Shown: positions 15,691-24,743, counted from the stretch's first letter. The stretch: 64,000 nt of DNA from JBJEDU01 sp051872395 (GCA_051872395.1 JBJEDU010000031.1:1-64000), one strand, 5' to 3'. Numbers and translations: made by a program. The notes: generated by a model not told the origin, from the letters alone.

Positions 15691-17730
15691 ATGGGAAAGA
15701 CAATTAAAAGAATTAAATTAGTGGCAACAATTCTCATATTGATTCAAATTATTGGATTGATTGTTTTCGCTATATTTTATTTTGAGAATCTTTACTCATT
15801 TAAGGAAATCATCAAACCAGAGTATTTAATTATCGGGGCTTCATGTCTAGTTTTCTTTGATATTTTATTTACTTGGTTTTCGATATTAAAAATTTCTTCA
15901 CTTCGTAAGAAGAGCGATTTAAAAGCCGCGGAAGTTATTGGTAGCGATATTCAAGAAGCCTACAATTTCGCTCAAATCGGTTTAGCGGTCACTGATGATA
16001 ATGATATGGTTTTATGGACTAACGATTTATTTAAAGACCGTCATATTGAAATTATCGATTTAAACATTATTGATTGGCATAATGAATTGAGAAGTTTAAA
16101 GGATAATCCTAACCCAGATAAAACAGTAAAAGTCATTATCAATTCAAGAAATTATCAAGTTAAATTCCTTCTTGAAGCTGGCTTATGGATATTCAAAGAT
16201 GTCACTGATTTTGAATCAGTGTATAAATATAGTAAAGATCAAGCTCCTGTTCTTGGTGTTTTAACTATTGATAATTATCAAGATGTTACCCATGGTGAAG
16301 ATGATTTTAATGATACCTTAACAAGAATTAAAAACGTCATTTTCAATTACATGAAAGAATATGGAGTTTTATTAAGAAAATTTAAAGATGATTCTTATTC
16401 GTTAATTTGTAATTATTTGTCATTTGAAAAAATGAAAGAAGATAAATTTTCCATCGTTGACAAAGTGAGAGAAATAAGTGAAGGCACTGATAATCCATTG
16501 ACTATTTCTATTGGTTTAGCGAGAGATTTCCCTGATGTTGTGAAATTAAACGACCTCGCTAACGAGGCACTTGATATTGCAATTAGTCGTGGTGGTGACC
16601 AAATTGTTGTCAATGTCTATGGACAAGAAATGGAATTTATCGGTGGTAAGAGCGAAGCTCAAGAAAAACGAAATAGAGTAAAAATTAGAGTTTACGCTGA
16701 TTCAATTTTAGGTTTGATTAGAAACTCAGCGAAAGTATTTGTCATGGGACATACCGAAATGGATATGGATGCTTTAGGCGCATGTCTTGGTATTTTAGCG
16801 ATGTGTAATCGATTAGATAAACCAGCGAAAGCGGTCGTCGATTTAAAATTCACCGAGCAAAAAACTCGTGGAGCAATAACTTCATTATTTTCACGAGAAA
16901 AAATGGAAGAAACTTTTATTTCACCAAAAGAAGCATTAGATAAAATCACTCCCGATACACTTCTTATCGTCTGTGATGTTCACGCACCAAAAATGACGAT
17001 GGCACCTCAACTTTTAGAACATTGTTCAAAAGTTATTGTCATTGACCATCATCGCCGCGCTGAAGAATTTATTGAAAGTCCTGTATTCTCTCACATCGAT
17101 ACTTCAGCGAGTTCATCATGTGAACTAATTGCTGAACTTATTCGATTTGCTTCTTTAAATCCACGCATTGAATTACCTCAAACCTTCGCAACAATTATGT
17201 TAAGTGGAATATTTTTAGATTCTTCGTATTTTAAAAGTAATCATACCGGAATGAGAACTTTTGAAGCCTGCACCATTTTAAAAGAATATGGCGCAGATAA
17301 CTCTTTAGCGGATGATTTACTTAAAGATGATTTTGAAGAATATCAAACAGTGACTGATATTGTTCATAAAATAGTTACCCCATATGCTGGAGTGGTTTAT
17401 TCTCTCGCTGATGATCGTATTTATGATAGTGCAACTTTAGCGAAAGCGGCGAATGCTTGCTTAACTATGAAAGGTATCCATGCTGCGTTCGTCATTGGTA
17501 AAGCGACAAGTAAAGATGTTCGAGTATCTTGTCGAAGCGATGGTTCAGTCAATGTTCAATTTTTAGCCGAGAAGATGGGTGCTGGTGGGGGTCATTTCAC
17601 TTCCGCGGCAGTGTATTTTGAAAAAGCTTCTGTTGAAGCTGTTAAAGAACAATTATTAAATGTGTTAAGTCAATATCTCGCTGATGCGAGAAATGATGCA
17701 AGAACAAGAAGTAGAATCGAGGACAATTAA
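15691..17730 (+). CDS. gdpP: Cyclic-di-AMP phosphodiesterase, membrane DHH family
   Basis: Hydrolyses c-di-AMP and so controls potassium and osmotic balance. Seen: two N-terminal membrane segments (about 8-30 and 48-70), a degenerate PAS region, a degenerate GGDEF-like domain, then the DHH/DHHA1 phosphodiesterase with metal ligands in GHTEMDMDA (353-361), CDVHAP (about 429-434) and IDHHRR (451-456), LDSSYFKS, and GAGGGHFTSAA near the end. 679 residues is normal (B. subtilis GdpP is 659). It begins the conserved gdpP-rplI-dnaB cluster, with rplI starting one base after the stop. The putative promoter implies a leaderless mRNA. Confidence 0.95.
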   Translation: MGKTIKRIKLVATILILIQIIGLIVFAIFYFENLYSFKEIIKPEYLIIGASCLVFFDILFTWFSILKISSLRKKSDLKAAEVIGSDIQEAYNFAQIGLAVTDDNDMVLWTNDLFKDRHIEIIDLNIIDWHNELRSLKDNPNPDKTVKVIINSRNYQVKFLLEAGLWIFKDVTDFESVYKYSKDQAPVLGVLTIDNYQDVTHGEDDFNDTLTRIKNVIFNYMKEYGVLLRKFKDDSYSLICNYLSFEKMKEDKFSIVDKVREISEGTDNPLTISIGLARDFPDVVKLNDLANEALDIAISRGGDQIVVNVYGQEMEFIGGKSEAQEKRNRVKIRVYADSILGLIRNSAKVFVMGHTEMDMDALGACLGILAMCNRLDKPAKAVVDLKFTEQKTRGAITSLFSREKMEETFISPKEALDKITPDTLLIVCDVHAPKMTMAPQLLEHCSKVIVIDHHRRAEEFIESPVFSHIDTSASSSCELIAELIRFASLNPRIELPQTFATIMLSGIFLDSSYFKSNHTGMRTFEACTILKEYGADNSLADDLLKDDFEEYQTVTDIVHKIVTPYAGVVYSLADDRIYDSATLAKAANACLTMKGIHAAFVIGKATSKDVRVSCRSDGSVNVQFLAEKMGAGGGHFTSAAVYFEKASVEAVKEQLLNVLSQYLADARNDARTRSRIEDN

Positions 17731-17731
17731 T

Positions 17732-18184
17732 ATGAAAGTAATATTATTGCAAGATGTCAAAGGTGTGGGAAAGAAATCTCAAATCGTGGAAGTAAGCGAT
17801 GGCTATGCTTTAAATTTTCTTTTGCCTCGTCGCCTCGCAGTTAAAGAAACAACCAAATCAGTGGAAATATTAGAAAAACAAAAATTAGATGCGAAAATAT
17901 TAGATGAAACTAATCGAAAAAACGCTGAAGAATTGAAAGAAAAATTAACTTCAATCACTTTAGAATTTAAAGCGAAAAGTGGAAAAGATGGAAAGATGTT
18001 TGGTTCAATTTCATTGAAACAAATTGAACAAGAGTTATTAGACAAACATCATATTACCATCGACAAAAGAAAATTCATTGACAAAGGCCCAGTGTCTAGT
18101 TTTGGATATACGAGATTAAAAATCGAATTATATAAAGGTGTTGTTGGTGTCATTAATGTTCACATCGACACGGAAGGAAAATAA
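17732..18184 (+). CDS. rplI: Large ribosomal subunit protein bL9
   Basis: Binds 23S rRNA at the base of the L1 stalk. The start MKVILLQDVKGVGKK is the conserved bL9 N-terminus and is preceded by GAGGA, so the ATG at 17732 is chosen over upstream in-frame codons. Long connecting helix (about 45-75), then a C-terminal domain with GKLFGS-like KMFGSIS. 150 residues, the usual size. Lies between gdpP and dnaB as in many Bacillota. Confidence 0.97.
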   Translation: MKVILLQDVKGVGKKSQIVEVSDGYALNFLLPRRLAVKETTKSVEILEKQKLDAKILDETNRKNAEELKEKLTSITLEFKAKSGKDGKMFGSISLKQIEQELLDKHHITIDKRKFIDKGPVSSFGYTRLKIELYKGVVGVINVHIDTEGK

Positions 18185-18185
18185 T

Positions 18186-19691
18186 ATGCCAGTAAATCAC
18201 GACGCTCTTCCACATAATATCGAGGCTGAAAAAGCAGTTCTCGGTTCAACTTTTTTAAGTAAAAACGCTGTTTTAAATGTTGTCAGTTCTTTGACTGAGG
18301 AAGATTTTTATTTATCAAAACATCAAACTATTTTTAAAGCTATTGTTCAATGTGTAAATAATGATTCTCCTGTTGATATTCTTTCAGTCACAAACGAATT
18401 AATTAATCGAAAAGAATTAGATATTGTTGGTGGAGTTAATTACTTAAAAGAATGTAGTGATTCAATGGTTGCCTTAGCGAGTTTAGATTATTATATTTCC
18501 GTTTTAATCGATCATAGTGTGCTTCGCAAATTATTAAAAACTATTAGAAATATTGATGAAGATTATACTGGCAAAGATATTGGAGAAATCAATGATTTCA
18601 TTTTAACTTCTTTAGAAAAGATTCAAAAATCAGTCGATCGAAGAAGAGTGTCTTCTTTCCATACGACAAAAGAAATTGGTGAAGTAATTAAAGAACAAAT
18701 GAAAACTATCAAATCTAAAGAAGGAAGCGAAGAGGAAGAAATAACTGGTATCAATACTGGCTTTGAAAAAATCAATTCTTTAACTAATGGGTTTCAACCT
18801 TCTGAACTTATTATCGTTGCTGCCAGGCCAAGCGTTGGTAAAACAACTTTGGCCATGAATTTTGCTTACAATGCAGCGACATTAAATAATGTCGCGGTCG
18901 CTATATTTTCTTTAGAAATGTCTAAGGAACAATTAGTTAAAAAATTAATAGCGAAAGAATCTTGCGTCTCATTAAAATCGATTAACTTAGGAAGAATAAT
19001 GGGCAAAGATAGAACAAACGTCGCCGCTGCTATTGAAGAAATTCAAAATGCAAAAATATTTATTGATGACACTCCTGGATTAAATTTGATGGATATCATC
19101 GCAAAAAGTAAAAAATTACAATCTTCTGAACCTTCTTTAGGAATGGTTGTTATCGATTATTTAGGTCTTATTGAGTTATCAAATGATGGAAAGAAAACTG
19201 CGCAAGAAAATCGTCAAGAAGCAGTAAGAAAAATTTCTGGCGCTTTAAAACAATTAGCGAGAGATTTAAAAGTTCCAGTCATCGTCGTTTCTCAATTATC
19301 TCGTTCAGTTGAGGGTAGAGATAATAAAAGACCAATGCTTTCTGATTTGAGAGATTCTGGTTCTATTGAACAAGATGCGGATGTTGTCATGCTTTTATAT
19401 CGTGGCGATTATTATAAAGATTATCAAAAGAGTTCAGTCGCTAATAAAAAGACTAGTCAATTAACTTCGACTGATCGTTATGAATTAGCGAGAAAACAAA
19501 AAGAAAAAGAATTAGGACAAGAGATTCCTGGCAATGCAAGTTATGTTGAAGTAAATATTGCAAAAAACAGAAACGCTCGAGTTGGAAAAGCTGGATTATT
19601 CTTCTACAAAGAATTTGCGAGATTTGATTCCCCTTCGAAAGAATGGGAAGAAGCCATGTTAGCGGTTAGTAATGATACTGGAGATGAATAA
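18186..19691 (+). CDS. dnaB: Replicative DNA helicase DnaB
   Basis: Hexameric 5'-3' helicase of the replication fork. Start at ATG 18186 (MPVNHDALPHNIEAEKAVLG), one base after the rplI stop, gives the conserved N-terminal domain. Seen: Walker A ARPSVGKTT (213-221), SLEMSKEQL, the Walker B region GMVVIDYLGLI, and the DnaB-type SQLSRSVEGR and DLRDSGSIEQDADVV blocks. 501 residues with a normal spacing; no intein. This is the Bacillota gene called dnaC in B. subtilis. Confidence 0.96.
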   Translation: MPVNHDALPHNIEAEKAVLGSTFLSKNAVLNVVSSLTEEDFYLSKHQTIFKAIVQCVNNDSPVDILSVTNELINRKELDIVGGVNYLKECSDSMVALASLDYYISVLIDHSVLRKLLKTIRNIDEDYTGKDIGEINDFILTSLEKIQKSVDRRRVSSFHTTKEIGEVIKEQMKTIKSKEGSEEEEITGINTGFEKINSLTNGFQPSELIIVAARPSVGKTTLAMNFAYNAATLNNVAVAIFSLEMSKEQLVKKLIAKESCVSLKSINLGRIMGKDRTNVAAAIEEIQNAKIFIDDTPGLNLMDIIAKSKKLQSSEPSLGMVVIDYLGLIELSNDGKKTAQENRQEAVRKISGALKQLARDLKVPVIVVSQLSRSVEGRDNKRPMLSDLRDSGSIEQDADVVMLLYRGDYYKDYQKSSVANKKTSQLTSTDRYELARKQKEKELGQEIPGNASYVEVNIAKNRNARVGKAGLFFYKEFARFDSPSKEWEEAMLAVSNDTGDE

Positions 19692-20443
19692 TGTACTTTA
19701 ACATTATTTCATCTGGTAGCAAAGGTAACGCTACAATTGTCGTTCATAAAAACACGGTTATTTTAATAGATATAGGAATTACTAATAAACTTTTGTTGGA
19801 ACAATTAGATTCCTTAAATTTAAGTATTAATGATATATCTGCAACTTTAATTACTCATGATCACACTGACCATATTTCTGGTATTAGATTTGTGAAGATG
19901 ACTAATGCGTATGCTTTAGAAGGCACTCTTCCTTCTTTGGGTAATGTTATTAAGCCTTTCGTTCCTTTTTATATTGATGATATTAAAATAACTGCAGTGC
20001 CAACAAGTCATGACGCGACTAATCCATGTGGATATGTTTTAGAAGTTGATGATATCAAATTAGTGTACATTACAGATACTGGCAAAATTGATGAAGAAAT
20101 CATTCAATATTTAACTAATCCAGCTTATTTAATTATTGAATGTAATCATGATATTTCAATGTTATTAAAGACTAATAGACCTTTAGAACTTAAAGATAGA
20201 ATCTTATCTTCTTATGGTCATTTATGTAATGAAGATTCAGCGTTTTATGCTTCAAGAATTGTCGGAGATAAAACTAAAGAAATCGTTTTAGCGCATATTT
20301 CTGAAGAGGCGAATACTCCCGATTTAGCGATTAATGCTTATAAAAATGTTTTCTCTTATTTTAATATTGATATTAATAAATTTAAGATTACTGTCGCGAA
20401 TCAACATTATCGTTATATTGGGGGTGAATATAATGAAAATTAA
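19691..20443 (+). CDS. walJ: Metallo-beta-lactamase-fold hydrolase, WalJ (YycJ) family
   Basis: Probable MBL-fold nuclease/hydrolase linked in Bacillota to cell-wall and replication coordination. Seen: N-terminal SSGSKGNATIV, metal ligands in THDHTDH (55-61), PTSHDA, and YITDTGKID. 250 residues is slightly short of the 264 in B. subtilis. ATG overlaps the dnaB stop (TAATG) and the end overlaps rlmH by 11 bases. The walRKHIJ two-component genes normally found beside walJ are not in this window. Confidence 0.88.
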   Translation: MYFNIISSGSKGNATIVVHKNTVILIDIGITNKLLLEQLDSLNLSINDISATLITHDHTDHISGIRFVKMTNAYALEGTLPSLGNVIKPFVPFYIDDIKITAVPTSHDATNPCGYVLEVDDIKLVYITDTGKIDEEIIQYLTNPAYLIIECNHDISMLLKTNRPLELKDRILSSYGHLCNEDSAFYASRIVGDKTKEIVLAHISEEANTPDLAINAYKNVFSYFNIDINKFKITVANQHYRYIGGEYNEN

Positions 20444-20909
20444 TGTTATCGCGGTTGGTAAAATTAAAGAAGATTACCTAAAAATGGGTATTAATGAATA
20501 TTTGAAAAGATTGTCTAGCTTCGCTAATGTTGAAATTATTGAAGTTAATGATTCACCTATAAAAAATGACACTCCTTCTGAAATAAAAAAAGTTTTAGAA
20601 AGTGAAGGGGAAAGAATATTAAAACATATTAAAAGTGATGATTATGTCATTGGTTTAGATTTAAATAAAAAGCAATTTGATTCTATCGAGTTCGCCTCTT
20701 ATATCGATAAAGCGTTTGTGAAAGGAAATTCATCAATCACTTTTGTTATTGGTGGTTCCTATGGATTTTCTTTACCAGTAAAAGAAAGATTTAATGATTC
20801 TTTTTCTTTAAGTAAAATGACTTTTATTCATCAAATGACTAGATTAATATTATTAGAGCAAATATATCGTGCATTTAAAATTAATAGAAATGAGACTTAT
20901 CACAAATGA
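20433..20909 (+). CDS. rlmH: 23S rRNA (pseudouridine1915-N3)-methyltransferase
   Basis: SPOUT-class methyltransferase that modifies the decoding-centre helix 69 of 23S rRNA. The start MKINVIAVGKIKEDYL matches the conserved N-terminus and is preceded by GGGGGTGA. Seen: the AdoMet loop FVIGGSYGFS and the conserved end LEQIYRAFKI...YHK. 158 residues (usual 159). The TGA stop is shared as ATGA with the next gene; because the conserved tail ends exactly there, TGA is a real stop in this organism. Confidence 0.96.
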   Translation: MKINVIAVGKIKEDYLKMGINEYLKRLSSFANVEIIEVNDSPIKNDTPSEIKKVLESEGERILKHIKSDDYVIGLDLNKKQFDSIEFASYIDKAFVKGNSSITFVIGGSYGFSLPVKERFNDSFSLSKMTFIHQMTRLILLEQIYRAFKINRNETYHK

Positions 20910-21247
20910 AAAAGTACGAAGAATTTAATCAATTTGAAATGGGGTTTGATAAAGATAATCCATTCTCTACCTTATATATTATTAATAAAGATACAATGTT
21001 TTATATTGAACCAGCCTTTTATTCACAATTAAAAGGTTTTAAAGAAAGACATGAAGATAAATATCATCTCATTATTGAAGAGATGATTCGTCTTGTGAAA
21101 AAGAATAAAAAAATAATTTTTACCGCGAATTTTGAAACTCCTCAAACAGAAAAAGAAGGTTTTATTTATTTAGAAATTACCGATGTTACTGACCCACTTC
21201 ATATTTATGTTGAAGATAAATCTCGTGGTTCAGATTATGGCGATTAA
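20906..21247 (+). CDS. Small conserved-looking protein of unknown function
   Basis: 113 residues, acidic and soluble, no membrane segment and no motif that I recognise. It starts in the ATGA overlap with rlmH, so it is very likely translated. The sequence alternates hydrophobic strands (FSTLYIINKDTMFYIEP, KIIFTANFE, GFIYLEIT) with one amphipathic helix (about 45-66), consistent with a compact alpha/beta domain. No clear terminator follows in the 37 bases before the convergent gene. Confidence 0.7.
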   Translation: MKKYEEFNQFEMGFDKDNPFSTLYIINKDTMFYIEPAFYSQLKGFKERHEDKYHLIIEEMIRLVKKNKKIIFTANFETPQTEKEGFIYLEITDVTDPLHIYVEDKSRGSDYGD

Positions 21248-21284
21248 ATAAAACCTTCTAATTATTTTAATAGATTATAATTTT

Positions 21285-22400
21285 TTAATATTGTGGGCGA
21301 AGTTGACGCATGGACATCCACATAGTTCTAAGTCCTAATAGTGCGATAAAGAACATGACAGCGTAATTAGATAACATAAAGCCTAAAATCATCGCTAAAA
21401 GGGCAGGACAGAAACTTGACCATGCATTAATTTTTTGACATGTAAAGAACGATAGATATCTAAATGGATTTTTCTTTCCTCTAGTAAGTAAGAATAACAT
21501 CAATCCCATAAAGAATGACAAGAGAATATAAATGCCTAAAAACACTAAAGTTGAAGTAGTTAATGAATTACTTCTACTTGTCAAATAACTTAAATCAAAT
21601 GATTTTTTCCAATTGTTAAAGACACCATTTAAATAAGTTTCGTTTACTAATAATTCATTTTTGTTTTCTAAAGTGACAATAACATTATTATCTCCATCTT
21701 TGACCGTTAATAAATCACTTAATAATGATAAACCAACACTGTGATGCGCCCAGTTACCACCAGAAGTCGCTGAAGATTCGGTAGAATTAGCCTTCATTAA
21801 GCAAGCATAAATACCTTCTTTATACATGATGATATATGAAGGTCGATATTTAACAATTTCTTCTTCGCTTGTAGATTCTTCTTCCTCTTCACTTGTTGCG
21901 GTGTTATCTTCTTCATTAATTGAATTAAGAATATATGTTTTAGATTTGATAGAATCTAATAAATCAGATAAGCTATTTTCTTTTGCGCTGGTACTTCTAA
22001 CAGAATAATAAATTTCTAAATCAATCATATTAGTTTCACTGTTAATATAACGAATAAGAGGAATCTTATCTTCTTCAACAGTTGGATTAAGTTGATTATC
22101 ATCTTTGTATCCAATTAAATGATGATCTTCGTTGATTTTAAATTCATAACCGTTTAAATATAAATCAATAGTGGAAGATGTTAATGATTTTTCTAATCCA
22201 TATGTGGTTTTAGCAATAAACTGTGAACCATAACTATTTGCAGTTTGGACCATAATTGGAATAATTGGAATAAATACTGCAAGTAAAAAAGAAATTAACG
22301 CCATCCACCAAGGCAGTGTTTTTCCAGCTTCAATCGCTTTCGCGTTTGAAAATAAAGAGCCGAATATATTTGATAAATTTGTTTTTGTTTTTGCTTTCAT
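21285..22400 (-). CDS. Membrane protein of unknown function with a large extracytoplasmic loop
   Basis: 371 residues. Seen: one membrane segment near 33-52, a loop of about 215 residues facing outward and carrying an acidic Glu/Ser/Thr-rich stretch at about 165-178, then three membrane segments in the last 100 residues with a basic loop (RGKKNPFRYL) between. The layout resembles DUF1189-type proteins, but I see no family motif that settles it. Well-placed GGAGG before the ATG. It stands alone, convergent with the rlmH operon. Confidence 0.75.
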   Translation of the reverse strand: MKAKTKTNLSNIFGSLFSNAKAIEAGKTLPWWMALISFLLAVFIPIIPIMVQTANSYGSQFIAKTTYGLEKSLTSSTIDLYLNGYEFKINEDHHLIGYKDDNQLNPTVEEDKIPLIRYINSETNMIDLEIYYSVRSTSAKENSLSDLLDSIKSKTYILNSINEEDNTATSEEEEESTSEEEIVKYRPSYIIMYKEGIYACLMKANSTESSATSGGNWAHHSVGLSLLSDLLTVKDGDNNVIVTLENKNELLVNETYLNGVFNNWKKSFDLSYLTSRSNSLTTSTLVFLGIYILLSFFMGLMLFLLTRGKKNPFRYLSFFTCQKINAWSSFCPALLAMILGFMLSNYAVMFFIALLGLRTMWMSMRQLRPQY

Positions 22401-22519
22401 ACGACCTCCAAAAGAGTTAAGAGTTAAAAGATTGCAATTAATATTTTACATTATTTTTTATTCAAAAAATATCTTTATTTATTTCTAGTTTTTAATAAGA
22501 AAAATATCGATGGAATATT

Positions 22520-23797
22520 TTATACTACTTCAGTTATTTCATTGGCTTTTGTTAATGCCCATTTAGTAATTAATGGTCCCACTAATTCGTAAACGATAGT
22601 GGAAACGATTATACATGTATAGATTGTTTCTCCAATATCATTACCAGTTGATGAGAAAAATGTTTTAGCGCTAGTTGCTAAACCTAATGCCACACCAGCT
22701 TGAGGAATTAATGTTAAACCTAAATATTTTTTAACAGTCGGTTCACATTTTGTAATGTTAGCCCCAATAGCGGCTCCTGACCATTTTCCAATTACTCTAG
22801 TTATGATATAAATTAAAGCAATTAAGAGGACTAATGCGGCTTTTGAATTAAAAAAGATGCCGAAATTGAGTTGTGCTCCACTAAGAATAAAGAAGAGCAT
22901 AAATATTGGAGCGGTAAATCTAACAAGATATTTATCGGTTCTTTCAATCCCACTGGCGAGATTGACATAAACTGCTCCTAAAGGCATGACAGTCAATAAA
23001 CTTGATAATTGAAAAGAGAAAGGTAAACCGATGTCTTTTGTGTTGATCATTGATAGACCGACACAAAGAATGATAGCAGCGATAATAATAATCAATCTGT
23101 TATTTCTTGATTTAAACCATTTCGTGGCAAATGAAACAATTAATCCAATTAACCCACCTATTAATATAGATATAATGATTTCTAATACTGGAATTAATAG
23201 TCCATCAATAAAATTAAATGTTCCACCAATGACTAATATTTTGCTGATAGCAAATAGTAAGGCAAAGACTATTAATGCTGCAGAATCATCAAAGGCAACG
23301 ACAGGAATTAAAGTTGAAGTTACTGGGCCTTTAGCTTTGTATTGTTGAATGATTAATAAAGTTGCTGCTGGAGCGGTTGCACAAGCAATAGAGCCTAAAG
23401 TTAATATCATCGGTATTGATAAACCCAAATCTTTTAAACCTAAGAAATATCCAATTAATAATCCACAAATGACTATTATGCAGGCTCCTAACGCTTCGAA
23501 GATAGTAATAATTGTGGCTCTTTTTCCAACTTTCTTTAAGACTGATAATTTGAATGAACCACCAATAGTGAAAGCAATAAAACCAAGAGCGATATCACTT
23601 ATCCAAGTAAGATTTGATATTACTGTTTGAAATCCCTCTTGATTAATTAAACCTAAAACCCATGGTCCAATTAAAATACCACCAAGTAAATATCCAGTTA
23701 CATTTGGAAAATGGATAAGTTTCATCAACTTTGATAACGCTAAACCAACAGCGAGTGCGAGACTTATATATAAAAGTGAATAAATAATAATATTCAT
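22520..23797 (-). CDS. Cation:proton antiporter, CPA2 (Kef/NapA-like) family
   Basis: Probable Na+/H+ or K+/H+ antiporter in the cytoplasmic membrane. Seen: about 12-13 hydrophobic segments, the N-terminal PNVTGYLLGGILIGPWVLG (the CPA2 family G-x-L-x-G-P pattern), VVAFDDSAALIVFAL with the paired acidic residues (Asp-Asp) in the middle of the protein typical of electrogenic members, and TLIPQAGVALGLA near the end. No C-terminal RCK/TrkA domain: the protein stops after the last membrane segment. It follows a PII-like gene by six bases, which may supply regulation instead. Confidence 0.88.
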   Translation of the reverse strand: MNIIIYSLLYISLALAVGLALSKLMKLIHFPNVTGYLLGGILIGPWVLGLINQEGFQTVISNLTWISDIALGFIAFTIGGSFKLSVLKKVGKRATIITIFEALGACIIVICGLLIGYFLGLKDLGLSIPMILTLGSIACATAPAATLLIIQQYKAKGPVTSTLIPVVAFDDSAALIVFALLFAISKILVIGGTFNFIDGLLIPVLEIIISILIGGLIGLIVSFATKWFKSRNNRLIIIIAAIILCVGLSMINTKDIGLPFSFQLSSLLTVMPLGAVYVNLASGIERTDKYLVRFTAPIFMLFFILSGAQLNFGIFFNSKAALVLLIALIYIITRVIGKWSGAAIGANITKCEPTVKKYLGLTLIPQAGVALGLATSAKTFFSSTGNDIGETIYTCIIVSTIVYELVGPLITKWALTKANEITEVV

Positions 23798-23803
23798 AAA
23801 ATA

Positions 23804-24133
23804 TTAGAAACTACCTTCATAGCTTTCTAAAGGAACGACAAACATTCCACCATGGCATTTTTTGAAGTGGTTTGTCTTTTCGTTGATTATTTCTTTTACT
23901 TCTTCTATTTGATGTTCTTCTAATATCAAATATAAAGTTATATTATTTTCAAATTTGTTTGATTCAAATAACGCTAAATTGAAGAACATTGGAATTTCAC
24001 CTTCATGTTCTAATGTATGTTTTAATGAAGTTGATGGAATAACTGTACCGTTATATCCTTCTTTGGATAAACTATGGAGTATTTCTTCTCCAATATGTCC
24101 ACTTTCTAAAATAGCAAATAATAAGTGTTTCAT
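23804..24133 (-). CDS. Small PII-like protein, possible antiporter regulator
   Basis: 109 residues with a pattern that fits a PII-type ferredoxin-like fold: strand KHLLFAILE, helix GEEILHSLSKEG, strand NGTVIPST, a long T-loop-like stretch (about 36-60), helix EHQIEEVKEIINEK, and closing strand GGMFVVPLE. This resembles the c-di-AMP receptor DarA and PII-like proteins in shape, not by a diagnostic motif. It is the first gene of a two-gene unit with the antiporter, which suggests that it senses a nucleotide or ion signal and gates transport. Function is inferred. Confidence 0.6.
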   Translation of the reverse strand: MKHLLFAILESGHIGEEILHSLSKEGYNGTVIPSTSLKHTLEHEGEIPMFFNLALFESNKFENNITLYLILEEHQIEEVKEIINEKTNHFKKCHGGMFVVPLESYEGSF

Positions 24134-24157
24134 TTATTTTTTTAATCTCGCTTTCTT

Positions 24158-24173
24158 AATTCGTTATCGAATT
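24158..24173. promoter_or_regulatory. Operator-like inverted repeat overlapping the antiporter operon promoter
   Basis: AATTCG-TTAT-CGAATT is a perfect 6-4-6 inverted repeat that overlaps the downstream half of the -10 box and the transcription start. The position fits a repressor site. No regulator is identified. Confidence 0.5.
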
Positions 24174-24199
24174 ATAGTCCTCTAAAAATATTAATGCAA
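24171..24199 (-). promoter_or_regulatory. Sigma-A promoter of the PII-like/antiporter operon
   Basis: On the minus strand TTGCAT (24194-24199) and TATAAT (24171-24176) are exactly 17 bases apart, a near-consensus promoter. The leader to the ATG at 24133 is about 35 bases. Confidence 0.7.
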
Positions 24200-24232
24200 T
24201 TAATTATTTTTTAGTTATAATATTATTTACCT

Positions 24233-24620
24233 GGGGTCGAAATGGTTTCGACGGGGGTGGTAGTGCTGTAACGGCAGCCGAGTGATGACGATATCATCAA
24301 AACAAAAATAACTGACAACAGTTATATGAGAGTTAAAAACTCTCAATCTCTCTGCTTAGCATAAGCTACTCGACATAGAGTTCCGACGCAAGGCGCCGGG
24401 CAGAGCGTTCATTATTAATTTAGCCTCTAGGTTAATTATTGAGCGTCACGATAGAGGATAAGCTTCTATAGCGATTAGGAAAAGAAGACGAAAATTTATA
24501 ATCTCGCTTATTAAATTTGATGAAGTTTACGTTAATAAGTCAGATCATAATTTCATCTAAGCTGTAGATGTTATAGTTGGACCATCTTCGGACGCGGTTT
24601 CGATACCGCCGGCTCCACCA
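24233..24620 (+). ncRNA. ssrA: tmRNA (transfer-messenger RNA)
   Basis: Rescues stalled ribosomes and tags the nascent chain for proteolysis. Seen: 5' GGGGTCGAAATGGTTTCGAC and 3' GGTTTCGATACCGCCGGCTC followed by CACCA. The seven-base acceptor stem GGGGTCG pairs with CGGCTCC (with G-U pairs), and the 3' T-arm has the tRNA-like TTCGA loop. CCA is encoded. A reading frame running ...NSQSLCLA ends at TAA 24362-24364 and probably is the tag; it would end Leu-Cys-Leu-Ala rather than the common Leu-Ala-Ala. The resume codon cannot be fixed by eye. About 388 bases, one-piece form. Confidence 0.95.
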
Positions 24621-24632
24621 AATTAAAAGTTA

Positions 24633-24672
24633 AACCTCATCTAAAAAAGAAATATTCAGGATGAGGTTTTTT
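24633..24672 (+). terminator. Intrinsic terminator after tmRNA
   Basis: AACCTCATC / GATGAGGTT forms a nine-base-pair stem followed by TTTTTT, 13 bases after the tmRNA CCA end. Confidence 0.85.
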
Positions 24673-24693
24673 ATTAGATAAGAAATTTTGAGT

Positions 24694-24725
24694 ATAAAAA
24701 AACCACATTTTAAGAAAATGTGGTT
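24694..24725 (-). terminator. Intrinsic terminator after degV
   Basis: Minus-strand hairpin AACCACATTTT / AAAATGTGGTT (11 base pairs, three-base loop) followed on the minus strand by a run of seven T's. It closes the XRE-degV operon. Confidence 0.88.
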
Positions 24726-24743
24726 AATTTAAATATATTTTAA

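Noticed and set aside
20880..20912. TGA read as tryptophan (Mycoplasma code), considered because of AT-richness
   Set aside because: rlmH, tsaD-coupled genes and others end at TGA exactly where the conserved protein ends, overlaps of type ATGA are common, and all tryptophans in conserved motifs are TGG.
21248..21284. Terminator in the convergent gap after the rlmH operon
   Set aside because: The gap is AT-rich with T-runs, but I find no stem of useful length.
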